A DNA stretch of 64,000 nucleotides from Druceiella hillmani (lineage: Eukaryota > Arthropoda > Insecta > Lepidoptera > Hepialidae), in the NCBI GenBank assembly GCA_039881145.1, contig JAYKKI010000007.1, positions 45,198,501-45,262,500 of the forward strand, written 5' to 3'. The notes beneath the pieces are model-generated. The model saw nothing but the letters and a program-made list of their open reading frames with translations. It ran no database searches and had not been told where the DNA came from. Below are positions 1 through 13,451 of the stretch, in pieces. Position numbers and translations under genes: made by a program. Each line of letters opens with the position of its first letter. Position 1 is the stretch's first letter.

Positions 1-70
1 TTATACAAATAATTTTAATTTTTGATAAATTTGAATAAAAAAAAATTTTATAATATAAAAACTTTTATAT

Positions 71-217
71 TCAATAAAAGTAACTAAAATTCTTTAGCGA
101 CACATAAAGCACTGTACGTTGTGCATATTGATTATACGTATATTGATCTGGTAGACCAGGATGCAATTGTGCCATAAATGGATTAATTAATAATTGTGAG
201 AAAGTTTCTAGTGACAT
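71..217 (-). CDS. possible 3'-terminal exon of an unidentified neighbouring gene
   Basis: A 48-codon open frame runs from an ATG at 215-217 to a TGA at 71-73. Its composition looks coding-like for such AT-rich DNA, with a run of Pro, Gln, His and Tyr residues around PFMAQLHPGLPDQYTYNQYA. An acceptor-like AG lies a few bases upstream (acatag before TTTATG), so it could be a last exon whose upstream exons would have to be found on the minus strand. No family is recognised. It lies about 0.8 kb downstream of the DPYD stop on the same strand. It may equally be chance. Confidence 0.22.
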   Translation of the reverse strand: MSLETFSQLLINPFMAQLHPGLPDQYTYNQYAQRTVLYVSLKNFSYFY

Positions 218-840
218 AAACTATGTTGAAAATAATGTGTTGAATTTTTAAAATATTGCCGTTGTAATTATAGCAAATCTTTAAGATCATTATCTTGTTT
301 CTTATTATTGTAATCATTTTATTATGATTCTCATGTTTTTTATTATTATTTATAATTTTAATGTATAATAAATTTCAGTAATCTCATTAATTCAAAAATT
401 ATTGTACCATTGCTATTTTGCATACAATTATGTAGTTATTTATATGTATAATTCTTACAAAGGTGGTCTCTAACGGAATGTTTGTGTGTACCGTGTATGT
501 ATAAGAGAGTAAATGTGAAAAATGTATTTCTAATATTTGTTAAAGAGATCATTTTCATGAATTGTAAACAAATATTATATAAGCAATAATTAAATTTGAT
601 TATTAAATAATTTGTATTTTTGTGTACATTTTATACAATATTATTTATGAATACATTTACTATGTTTTAAAGATCTAAGTTTTATTGAACCTGACAAGAA
701 AAATTTTATTTTTCTTTCACGTCATCAAAATCGTATGAAACGTTTGCTTTGTAGTTTGGAAAATTGTTCAAAGTATTTAATGCTCATTAGGTATTTCGTG
801 TAATTATACATATATGTGTATATATATATATATATATATA

Positions 841-882
841 AAGAAATATTGTATATATATATATATATATACAGTATTTCTT
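841..882. repeat. TA-rich inverted repeat (hairpin) in DPYD 3'UTR
   Basis: The left arm aagaaatattgtatata (841-857) is matched by the right arm tatatacagtatttctt (866-882) with one G:T-type difference, around a TA core. If transcribed on the minus strand as part of the DPYD 3'UTR it would fold into a hairpin just upstream of a poly(A) signal. Confidence 0.7.
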
Positions 883-888
883 TTTATT
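883..888 (-). terminator. candidate DPYD poly(A) signal AATAAA
   Basis: TTTATT on + is AATAAA on the minus strand, about 100 bases past the DPYD stop codon. It directly abuts the hairpin at 841-882. Confidence 0.4.
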
Positions 889-925
889 TGTCAATACGAT
901 AAATACTCAATTGTTCTTTAAACAA

Positions 926-931
926 TTTATT
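926..931 (-). terminator. candidate DPYD proximal poly(A) signal AATAAA
   Basis: AATAAA on the minus strand, 59 bases past the DPYD stop. This is the first canonical signal after the coding region. Confidence 0.45.
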
Positions 932-989
932 TGCAATATAATTTTAAATGAAGAATGTTTATTAATTATTATAATTTTTCTATTATATT

Positions 990-1086
990 CTACTGACATA
1001 CACCATCTAGGGCATGGACCGGTAGTACAGGACTGCTTTCTACTAGACCTCTCTTAATGACATGAGGAATTTTCTTTGGAACCATG
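990..1086 (-). CDS. DPYD: DPYD exon 22 (residues 999-1030 and stop)
   Basis: Encodes [31 protein letters not shown] and TAG (990-992). The tail is less conserved than the rest and ends -VCQ, where human ends -NPVC. Confidence 0.93.
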
Positions 1087-4000
1087 CTGTAAAAAAAGAA
1101 AATTATTTGTATGAAATGAAATTTTGGTTGAAATTACAAATATTTTCACATTTAAAGAAGAATGTATAACTGAATTCCATAAATTAGTCCTACACTAAAA
1201 GAATAAGGAAGAAAACTTCACAGTTCTTGATTGGCTACCACAAACCAATGAATGTTCAGCTTTGCCATGTATCAGCCGCCGATACATGGCAAAGCTGAAA
1301 AAATTCGAGGCCAAACAATGATTTTAAAAATATTGATGACAGAGGCTTAACGATGAAATCTCCCACTGATGATTTTTAGATTGAATCTGAAATTAGTAGG
1401 TTGAAATCCAAAGAATCGCTTCCAAATAATAACAAAATGAGCAAACAATATATAATCACTGGTTTAATTGTAGAAATCTAATACACATTATAACCATAGC
1501 CACTGGTAAAACTTTAATACTCCAAAGAAAATGTACTAAATAGAAAACATTGCCATACAAAGTGCGGAGGAAAATTTTCAAGACAAGAATTGTATAGCTT
1601 CAAGTGTAAAATTATAAATAAAAATGATCAAATTAATAATTTAAAAAAAATGCTAAAATACAATTTAACTAAACGTTATTAGGTTATTAAAGTGATGTGC
1701 GGCATTATCATGGCAATACGATGAGACGCAGTCAACTTTATTTGGCTTTGAATATTAAATATGAGTATATTTCACAGAAAGAAAAATTTACTATACTGGT
1801 CATACGAATGATCTTGATTTATTTTTTTTCTTTTCTTTCTATACAGTATTTTAATCTTAAGTTTTTTGCACAGAATTTTTGTTTATGATAATGAAACGTT
1901 TGAATTATGATTCGGAAAATAACAAATAATTTGTTATTGAATCATAACTTATTTCTCAATAACAAAGGCTCAAATCAGGACATGTTACAGATTATTTTTG
2001 TCTTATACCTTCGAGAGAAATTTGAAAAAAATTATTTTTTATAGCTTAACCAACACCATATATAGACATAAATACTTTGGCTGACAAAGATTGTTATATA
2101 TAGTTATCGAGATATATATAACTAACTTTAATAGTATGTTATCCATATAAACATAAATAATATATAAAATAAGCTAATGTGAAATTAATCAGACAATGCT
2201 CGTAAACCTTAAGGTGCTCCCTCACCAGGAACATTCGCCTGTAAAGTAACGTTTGAGGAGAGAGAACCAAGCATTACAGTGCACAACTTGTAATGACCCA
2301 ATCTGTAATATTTCGATGCAACATGTAATATCAAGGGGTAATCATCCAGGTAATATTTTGATACAACTTATAACATCAATATGGTAATCATACAGGCGAA
2401 TGCTCGTCAGTCAGGGAGGCATGTAACATTTTAGATTCAATTTGTTCAAAATCGAATCTGAAATGTTACATTACTAGCGAATGCCCCTGGTGAGGGAGCA
2501 CCTTTAGGTAAGGAAATGGTTCTTTAAATTGTTTAAATACATAGTAAGACACCATTGTATATTGTAAAGTTTCTATCTTGTAAACAATATAAGATATTTT
2601 TTGTCTATGGGAAACTGACACAGACATACAGGCAAACAAACTACATCACCATATCATAAACCTAGAAAAGTAAAAATATAGATAATAAAATCTAACAAAC
2701 TTCTTCCCATATTAATATACTATTAACATTATAACTGAGAATAACATCTAAAATTTACTTACGTAATACAGTCAATGATGGGACAAACAGAAAGACAAAG
2801 AGTGCACCCGGTGCAGTCATCAGTTACTTTAGGAATGTGTGTTTCTTCGCTGAAACTGAAATAAATTACAATCGGTATCAATATACAAAAATATAAAGTC
2901 CTTGATAGTTATTAAAAAATTTATTTAGCATAAACAAAAATTTACATAGAGTAACTTACGTTATAGCTTGGTATCCCGAATCAGCACATGCCATATAACA
3001 TTTTCCACAGTTTATACACATATCCTGGAAATTAAAAATACATTTTGCTTAATAAAATAAGAACTTATTCCAATATAATCTTGATTAGTATTATTTTGTC
3101 TTTGATGTAATTTTTGCCCTGTGAAAGTGAATTCTCTATGATAATTTTCAGAAATTTTAATTTTCAATTTTATTTTGTATCCATAATACAAAAAAAATGT
3201 TCAGTACGAATATAACTCGTACTAAGATACTTTCCTACACATTTAGGTACCTCCCAATGTTTAAATATTTAAGTATTTGTACTATTTCTATTAATTTTTC
3301 CCTAAGTAAATAAATTGCTCAGTAAAAATGGCTTAGTAAAATGTGGTTAAGGAAAGATATTTCAGGTGAAAATTATAAATATGATAGATCATAACCACTG
3401 ATATTTATCGATCACTTCAGTAACCCTTTGTTATGTGGTATGACTAAATAAACCATTTGAAATCAACACCTTAAATAAAAAAAATATCAGTTACGACATC
3501 TGCACAGTATGAATGAGTGACTGATACTATAATAGTTCCATGTTCTCCTTTTGAAATATGAAACTCTAAAAACATCTAAATCGGCATAAGTCATTTTATG
3601 TTCCATTTACTTGAGGTTATTACTTCAATACCTCAGACTTTATATTCTGAGAAATGTTTTTTAATTCCTTTGTTTCTAGTTCATATAATTTACTGTGAAG
3701 AACAGACTAACACACCGATGAATAAATTCTATTTTACACTATATTCTCCTAAATGTGTAGAAAACAAATTTAAATAAAAATAAATATACTCACATCATCA
3801 ATTAGAGCTACAACTTGCTTCTTATTATCCAAACTCTTATAAGTACCAATTCTCGGTAAAGCCTCTCCAATAACATCTTTTATTCTTGGTACGGATAGGT
3901 CGTTGTAACCATTTGTCATTCCATTTAACAGGGGGCATCCAGCATCGACGCTGCCATTTTTCTGACGCATTTCATGCATTTTCTGCTCTCTCTCTATGGC

Positions 4001-7000
4001 ATATGGCCCAAAGTGTGCTAAAACCTACAAAAAAGTAGAACATTGTTGAACACTTGTCCTATTATATGATGTATGTATGTCAGCCTTATAAAAATTTTTT
4101 TTTATTATACTATACAGTTACAATATTACTTTTTTTATTTTAAATCAGATATTTTTTCAGATTATCACTATTTTTTTAGGTTTATTGCTATTCTTTTAGA
4201 AATCTACTCTAAAAAGACCATCCATCTTGTAACAATCAACACATGTATTGATGAAACTATCAAATGCAGACAAAAATTCATTTTGTGAGATTTCAAATTG
4301 ATTTTTATCAAAAAGATCTTAAAAGTAGAAATTAATTAAGAATAGACATTTATTTCCAATTCAGAAATTATTCATAATATTAAATACAAGAAAACTAAAT
4401 TTCAAGATAATTTATTTAGTTATTCTTCACCAGAAACAACAAAAAATCTCTTAACTTTATTTAAATTTACTCAAAAATTAAATGATGAGTATGAAAAAGT
4501 AAATATATCAAAATTGACTTCAGTTGATTTAAATTTCTATATATTTTTAACCATTATATTTCTAAAGGAAAGGGTAAGAAAAAGTTCATACAATTTCCAT
4601 AATTTCCTCAATAATTAATTTGTGTTCCTACAAACCATTAAAGATGGCAAATAAGCCATGATATAATAAACCAATGTCCTTTACATTAAAGAACAATACA
4701 AATAATTATTAAAAATTATGTTGAACATAATTTTTGACAGGGCCACAATACTTCTGTTTCCTTTGACATATGGACGTATAATAAAAGTTAAGTTAAGAAT
4801 AACATGAAGGTCACATTACAGATTGCATAATAGAATATTGCTGATTAGAATTTCCGATGTGTAAGCTCTTGGCCAAAGTAGTCGATTTTACTTATGCATG
4901 CATACATACGTGATATAGCAAATTCATTCACTATATAGTAAATTTGTTTTATGCATATTTATGTATATGATGAAAATTACCCAAATAACAATATAAACTT
5001 CATTCTGACTTGCAACAAGTTTGATATATCAAATGCATAGTTTGGCAAGGTTTGTGTCTAGTTTGGCATGGCGAGTTTACACACTCTATTTGCAATAGAT
5101 GGTGACTATAGCGAACATAAGGTTGCAGCAATATTGTCACAAACTTGAAATATCCTCTTTAACTTAACAATATTGTCACAAACTTTAACTTTCATATTTG
5201 ATGCAACAATTTAGAATCAAAGAAAATCAAGTTTGCCTCAAGTTCACATATTATCTGGGTAAAAACCCATAAGCAATATCTATTATTTTTGAAAAGTCTT
5301 TGTGGATCTTCGCAAATATATTACTTATGTATAATTATGCCGAGATAGGAGTTCCAAGAATTATGCATTCCTCCTTATTATTTATAAACCTATCAACACT
5401 TACTTCACCATTGTCTCCATACAATGTTTGAACAGGTTTGCCCTTCTGATGTTTGAAAGCCGGAGGTGACTGTCCACTCCAGTTCGCCAATCCAATTTTT
5501 CTCAAATACAACAGTGCTTTTAGAGACGTACAGTAGTCCTCAATTAGTGTGAAATCTTGATTTTGGATTGCACTTCCCACCTGTAATAAAATAGATATAA
5601 TTACTTAAAAAAAATTTAAATATTTACAAGTTTCATTCAAAGGAAATTGTAAAAAAAAAAGATAGAAAAGGAGAAATATTTTTAATATTAATTTTTCTAA
5701 GTAAACTATGATGTAAATTATTTAGGTATAATTTGATTAATAAAAATATGCAGTTATTTTATCATCACAAACTCTATATAAGAGTGACAAATGGCATAAA
5801 AGTATATTCAATATTTACAGAATAAAACTGCTCATTTTCAATACTTTAATTCGTGTATATTTATTACCCCATACAGACGATAGACCAGTGAATAGATGTT
5901 GAGCTTGTGATTATATATTTGTTTGTTCCCGTGTGGTTTCTATATATGAAGATTCATTTATGAAAGCAAATTCATAAACCTATCATGTAAAAATACTAAA
6001 ATGTGCTACAATGGCAACGACATACTAGTAAATACAAAACCTGTCAAAAACGAGTAGAACTCGCACTTCGAGGGTTCTGTAGGCTCTTATAAACGTTTAA
6101 TATCTCTTATAACATATTATTTCTAATTAACTGTTTTAGTGCCATGGTTTTTTACTCATATATACTTAAAAATGCCAAAGTAATCTTTTGTTTTTGATGC
6201 CATTTACCCTTGTATCGAAAAAAAAATGTATCTCTTCCAAAAATTATCCAATTTTAATAACTTTTTCGGTGTTTTCTTAATAAAAACTTGTACAAGGATA
6301 ATAAAATACAAAGAAATTTATGGAAATATATATTGTGAACAAAAACTGAAATCAAGGTCACATCATATTTTCGCAGTCCAGTACATCCTCCGGATCAGCA
6401 AAATAATTGATAACGTCACTATTATCACTATCACTCAAAATTTGCGTTACGCCAAATTGTGAGTGCACCACAATGTTACTCCCTCTATCACTTTCTTCAC
6501 AACTTGAAAAATGATAATTTTCACTCGAATTATTTTCGTATTCCGACATTATGGGTTAAACATTTTCTTTTCCTGGATCCTTTTTACATTGTAATTACTA
6601 ATAATATTATAATTTGAACTTTATGTAACACGTAGAAAGATAAAAAACTAGTGATGCGTGCGAGCGACCTCCCCTACCGCACGCTAAACAGCAACTGATT
6701 TCGCAAGCGCCATCGCGCTCGTGGCAAATTTAGTTAGTACGTGAACGAACGCGATGGTGCTCGTCGGCACTCAAACGTTTAAACTAATAATATTAATTTT
6801 TCAAAATGTAAATATATTGCCTACTATATCTCTTACAGGCATAAAAACATGGTGCATATTTAAAAAATTATGACATCTACACTCACTGCTATAGTCTTCT
6901 TATGACCTTTGCATAAATTGTAAAAATTTTATATCTGATACTCTTCACTTCAGTTGGGCTTCCCAGGACACCTCACTTTTTTTTTATTCTTTTTATATAA

Positions 7001-10000
7001 CACAATATGTATATGTATATAAAATCTCTTCTCTTGGCATCTCAATCATTCTCTATTTCTTCGTAGCCTTCAAGTCTTCAAGAATACAGTCTTATTCCAT
7101 GGTGGACGGCGATACAATGTATTAACAACGTCTGCATATCAGTCACTACGATTTGATAGTGTGCAATGCTAAATGAAAAAATATAAACTAAAATCACACT
7201 TTGTCTTAACTAAAGATATTGAAGTATGGCCTCATTAAATTACTTAAACTAAAGATATTGAAAGTATGGCCTCATTAATTACCTTATTCCAGTGGGTCGC
7301 TGAGCAATTATGTATTTAGTATGATTCTATATATGGGATTGTTAAAAATTTTTAAAAAAATTTATAGACAAATAATATATATCAGATTAGTCCATTTATA
7401 GTTTTCTTACAAGCTTCACGTAGGTATGCAAAAATATTTTTGAAACCCTTACAAGGATAACCCTTTCAAATGATACCCCAAACTATATACAGAATTCGAA
7501 AATTGTTTTTCGAGAACTTAATTCGCCCCCCAACTAAATTTTTCCATACAAATATTTTTGAGTGTTACCAATTGAGATAGGTTAATATATTTTATTACTA
7601 TACCGAGTTTCTATGTCAAGCTTTTACTATACCGAATTTCTACATCAAGCTGAGAAAAATAGCTGTGATCGACCGACAGACACATGAGTGATCTTGTAAG
7701 GATTCCGTTTTTCCTTTCGGGATACGGAACCCTAAACATTTTATAATTTTGAGGCAATATATATGTGTATAAATTTTTTATAAAAAGCCACTAAAAGGCA
7801 TTAAGTAGTTTTAATTATACAGCACAAGATGCTGACACATCACTATTATGTACTTATTGTAATTGATGAAATTACTGCTGACAGTAATTTCATGAGCATT
7901 ACTTTTCATTTTTTAAAAGTGTACACTTGTTTCCTTTAAATTGATTAAAAAAAACTCACTTGCAAAATTGAAGCACCACATTGCAAAAACTGCAATGCAA
8001 CTTCACCAGAATCAATGCCCCCAATACCGAGTATGGGGAATCCGGGAATTTTGTTTGCAATGGAAGAGATTGCCTTGAGAGCCATGGGACGTGTTGCATT
8101 GCCCGATACACCACCATATGTTGTTCGTTTCTCTGTACCTGTGGGTTTATTGTGATTTAAAAAAATTATGAACATGTTAAATCTTAAAGTACTCCTCGTT
8201 GTAAGAACTAATATAAATTTGAGAAAATTTTCTATTAGTAATATCTGAAGGGACTTTTGAAGTAAAAATCATATCAAGAGAATAATTTCTAAAAATTTAA
8301 ATCAATACAATTTGTCTATCCACTCCTTCTTTTTTCTTCCTCTTGCTTCTCCTTGGGTTTCTTTATTTAAATTTTATTTTCATTCCAAATATGCAAAGAA
8401 ATATAAAATAAGATATTTAAATTTAATTTCGTGACATATCCAATTATTTCCTAAATATTAAAAAGTAAATAAAAAAATCTATGAAAGGATTGTTTTTTTT
8501 GTATTGTAAACAGTTTTATTTAGCTTCATGTTCTGTATATTTGTTTATTTTAAATCTTAGAATTGATTTTTCAATTACTTCTACTTTAACTATATGTTGT
8601 TAGTTTACCTTAAATAAAAACTTTATGGAAACAGATGAAGGCTCTTGTAATAAAAAGCAAATATTGTTGAAGAAATAGCAACAATTTTTTGGGCAATGTT
8701 TTTGTAATCCTTTATATCGATTAAAGGTATGCTAGCACCGTATCTCCAAAATAATATTTTCTTAGATAATTTTTATATTTCATTTCCTAATTTGCAATTC
8801 ATTCCAAATCTCTTTGAACACATATTAAATTTTTGGAATAATCAATTAATCATCTTAGGAGTTCTCAAACTAGTTCATATAAGTTTTCATATTCCGAATT
8901 TTTTGACTTCCCACGTAATTATTATTCTAAACTTGATTGTATTTTATTCCTATAAAGCAACAATATTCGTAAGCACTTACCTACTGCCGGCCAAGGTATA
9001 GCATCAGGTCTTACTGACATAAGACCTTGAACCGTATTGATGGCCGAGACACCATCAGCACCACCTGAGACCATATTCATAATTTAGTCCTATTCAACTC
9101 TGCTACATATTAAAAAAATTATTGGTCAAACATTATAAGTAACATTTAAATAATTACACAGCGATTCTAGCAGAGAGCCATTAACCATTTCTTAATATTG
9201 TTCTCTGACAATTATGTAAAAATTATTGAATTAAAAATAGTGAAAAAATTATATGAATTAGCACATAGTAGATGACTGTACTTACTAGATGACAATTTGA
9301 AACCTATCCCTAGGCGATGAAAAAAATGGGATATAATAAAATTTGAATTTGAAATGAAAATTAAATTTTAAATTGAAATTGAAACCAAAAAACATCTTAA
9401 TCTCTCAGCATCATCATTTGCATAAGATAATTTCTAAAAATGTTGCAGATATTCTTTTAATATCCAATAATTGGCTTTTTTATACTATCTGTTAATATAC
9501 CTTGAGTCTTTATGTCATTTGGTGAAATACTTGAGTATCTGGCAATAGTCAGATAAAGATAAGGAGACAAGTTTGGAGTAAAATAAAACATAAGTTATAT
9601 GAATCAAATATTGTCTCACTCATCCAAAAAAAAAATCATTACACTCTGCTGTAAAAAATATTTGTAAATTAAGAATTTGTTGAAGGTATTTTCGATCTAA
9701 AAAATTTTGTAAGTTCCACAAGTAAAATTCCAGTTGCAAAATTTTCAAAATTATAGTGTCAACATCTAAAACAAAACTAAACGTATGTAGTATTATTTCT
9801 ACTTTATTAAAATTCTTTGCCACAACCTAGGTTTCTTTGTGTTACAACATCTTCAGGTGGGCAATTAGCAAAGATTAACTCTTAGGAATTTCCAACAGCA
9901 TTTTGGAAATTCCTAAGAGTTAATGTTTGTTTATTTAATTTTGAATAATTAGTTAGTTATTTAATTGTCAATAATGAATTTCTACAAAATTAACGCCAAA

Positions 10001-13000
10001 TATATTCAAAACTAAATGTTTCTTTGATTAAATATCATCTTGTTTCTAACGTTGAGGCGTTAGTTTCAAATTAAAAAAAGAAGGTATAAAATAGGTATTT
10101 TTTATTATAAAATAAGTATTTTTTCTTTTGAAGAAATGTTTTTCCCAAAAAACCTATTTATTCAATTTTGTTCAGTAATATAATAAAGAGAACTAAAAAT
10201 GTTCAAGTATCAATCCAAAAATCGAACAAGATAATAGCTACTATAAATATAAGTAAAAGTTTCAATAAATTGATATAATATGAAAAACTTATCATTAATG
10301 TTTTTCTTCTTTGTGTAAATCTTATTGCATACAAAATTATTACGAGTGCACAAAAACCACTAACATCAAATATAAATATTTTATTTAGAAACATCCTTGA
10401 GTTCTGTTCTGTGCTTGAGGTCCCCTGTAAATTGTTGAAGACGCTGCAATGTGTAGCCTATATCTGATTTTTAAATAATTCTCGGAGGTTAAATATTAAA
10501 GCCAAATATTTAGCTATCCAATGAAAGAAATTTCAAAGTTCCAGTATCTGACCAATTGAATCTAACAATTTATGGAACCTAAAGATGTTAATTATTCAAA
10601 GAATTTTCAAATAACCCAAAATTTCTTAGTTTATTATTTAGGAACATTATCTTGAATAATAATCACTGAAAATTGAATACATACAAATTCAAAACCAATA
10701 TCAATTAATATCCTTACCATCATACGCTGCCTGGGCTATGTTCACAATGTCAGTGATGTTCGGCGTCAATTTGATAAAAACAGGAATCTTTACTGCAGCT
10801 TTTACCCATTTTGCAATATTGCGCACTAATTCAGGTTCCTGAAGATAATAAACCCAAGAATTTTCAACAGAAAAATCTCTATAATGGTTAAATTTATATA
10901 AAGATAAAAATTACCTATTCTAAAGTTACTGTAAATAAAATTTATAAAAACTTAGAAAGAATTTATAAAAACTTAGAAAGTAGTCAAATTGTAAATACTA
11001 TAGAAGTACGACCGTCTTGCCGGTGCACAGCAGGCTTACTGGAGATGCCATCAATAGTAATTTATATGAATAGCACGACGGCAGCTTTGAAGTTAGTAGA
11101 GGGCCTAAAATAATAGTCTGCTTAGTTCTTAATTTTTCTATTTGGACATGCATATAAGACAAAAACTGATACGAGAATTATTTGAATTTCACATTATTTG
11201 TAATTCATAATAAAAAGTGTTAGTTTCACAATGCATTGTGAAAGTCGCTTTCACTTCTCCATTAGAGATGATTTTATAGTATTTACGTAAATAATCAGAA
11301 TAAACGAAAGTTTTTTTAAACAAAAAATTTTAACTTTACTAGAAAAAATTCTTCGATACTTTAAAAATTTCTAATCAATACAGGTGAATTAAAAGAAAAC
11401 CAAAAATCTAATGAAATTTAAACCATTACACCCACAAGTCTACTTGAAGATATTGGATATGACTGGTCGTTTAAAACAAAAATAAATATTAGAGTTAAAT
11501 TTAGTTTCCAAATTTTTAGCTTTTCTCCTATAAGATTTTAATTGTTTCGATACAACTTCTTTCATGTATGACAACACTGAATGTTCAAATTTAAATTTAG
11601 TAAAACGTCAAACAAAAAATGTAAATAAAGATAATTTCAAATTTAAGAACAAAATGCTAGACAAACAAAAAAATCTATATAAATTATATTTTCTATGATA
11701 CTATATTCTTTTTCTGTTTTTATATATCTTTTTAAGTGAATGGTATCTAATAAATTTGTGAAATTTTGAATAGATAGCATTAACTGCCTACAGTTTATTT
11801 TCTTTTTCATAATGTTTCAAATCAATTCTCAGATTATTGAAATTTGTTTCGACTCAATTTGTTTCTTCTTTAGGAACACACAGCGTATAAAATTGTGTGA
11901 AATTTAACCAAACTTTGTAATACCACTATATTCAAGAGTAAATAAATTGACCAAGCACATATCATGACAGATACAAAGTAAGCTACGTACTTGTCCACAT
12001 TTCTTAAAATTGTTAATGTATGTTATCAGAAATAATTTCATTTCCAAGTTCTAATCTAAAGAATTCTAAAAAAATATTAATGTTTCTAATGAAACGTTAG
12101 TATTTATAATTTTTTTCAGATTTTACAAACCCATAGTTGAAAAATTATAGGAGGGTAGGGAGGAGACACATTGCATGTTACTTTGAAGCATAATGTTTTG
12201 CATACCTTAAAAATGACAAATGTTGAAAAACAAATTTAATAATAATATTATTTTAAAACACCTATCCAATAATACCCAACCCAAAGAAGAAAAAAATCAT
12301 TCCCACTTTATTTGCATGGGGACATTAAAAAAATTTATCTAAAGCTATTATTAAATATTTATTGAGATGTCCATAGGAAGGACATAGTTAGTTCTATGAC
12401 AAAAAAAATTTATTAAAATTGAGTGCTTTTAAAGAAATATAATCAATTTTAACCAAATTTGGAATACATTTTATATATTCATAATCTATTTTCACGTATA
12501 CAATATGAACAGTACCTGACCACAAGCCAGACCCATGCCTGATTCGCCCATCCCGTGAGGGCAGGAAAGATTCAGTTCCAATGCATCTGACCCGGAAGCT
12601 TCAGCCTGCTTAGCCAAAATCGTCCAGTCCTCTTCATTATATGAACACATCAATGACGCTATTACTATCTGAAATAATTTGACATTGGATTGAGCAAGAA
12701 ATGTTATATTTATAGATGTAAAGTACTACGTTGCAAATCTAAATAATGTGGCGTATAGCCCAGATTCCAATTAAATATGACTATGATTACTCAAAATCAA
12801 CATACCAATTACAATTTCAAACATACTGTAATACTTCTTTGAATTATTTTGTTTTTTCTTGACTTATGACTAGTCGTATTTTATAAACTTCTAGTAACTC
12901 CTCTTTAATCCTCGTAATTTCAAAAGCTAATTTAAATTTTCTGCAGTGTGTACTTTTATGAATTAAGAAGAGGAGAATTATCACCTGTCAAACTTCTTAT

Positions 13001-13283
13001 ACCTAGGATTTCGCATGAACGAAGTAATGGGTAATTGCTTGTAATAATTACGTGGAGCCCTATGCCACCCAGCCCTTCGTGTGTAGTGTACGGGGGGGAC
13101 TTAGGCCCCAGTGTGCTACACACAAATTACTCAATTAGTGATCGTGATTAAAACATGATTTTGCTAAATGAAAAGTACCTAGATATACCTAAACTTAAAT
13201 ACAAAATCAATACATGTCTCCAGTTAAATAGCATTTGCATAAATATCAAAAAAGCAAAAGAAAAAACATATATAATATATATA

Positions 13284-13314
<31 letters not shown>

Positions 13315-13413
13315 CATATATATACATATATACATATATATATATATATACATATATACATATATATATATATATACATTTATATATATACATATACATA
13401 TATATATACATAC

Positions 13414-13451
<38 letters not shown>

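Larger units (their letters stand above)
218..989. other. DPYD 3'UTR and downstream intergenic DNA
   Basis: AT-rich sequence without a recognisable gene. The part next to 990 must include the DPYD 3' untranslated region. It holds two candidate poly(A) signals, a TA microsatellite (about 812-840) and a TA-rich inverted repeat at 841-882. Confidence 0.6.
1087..2762 (-). other. DPYD intron 21 (1.7 kb)
   Basis: Non-coding. Holds a perfect 19-bp hairpin (1255-1299) and a MITE with TTA target duplication (2212-2503). Nothing else is recognised. Confidence 0.85.
5581..7959 (-). other. DPYD intron 17 (2.4 kb)
   Basis: Most of this intron is a lepidopteran-type dispersed element at 6071-7733. A 12-bp perfect hairpin lies beside it at 7866-7893. 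Confidence 0.8.

Noticed and set aside
6655..6775. CpG island promoter of a host gene
   Set aside because: The block lies inside a dispersed repeat within a DPYD intron and leads only into a short acidic frame.
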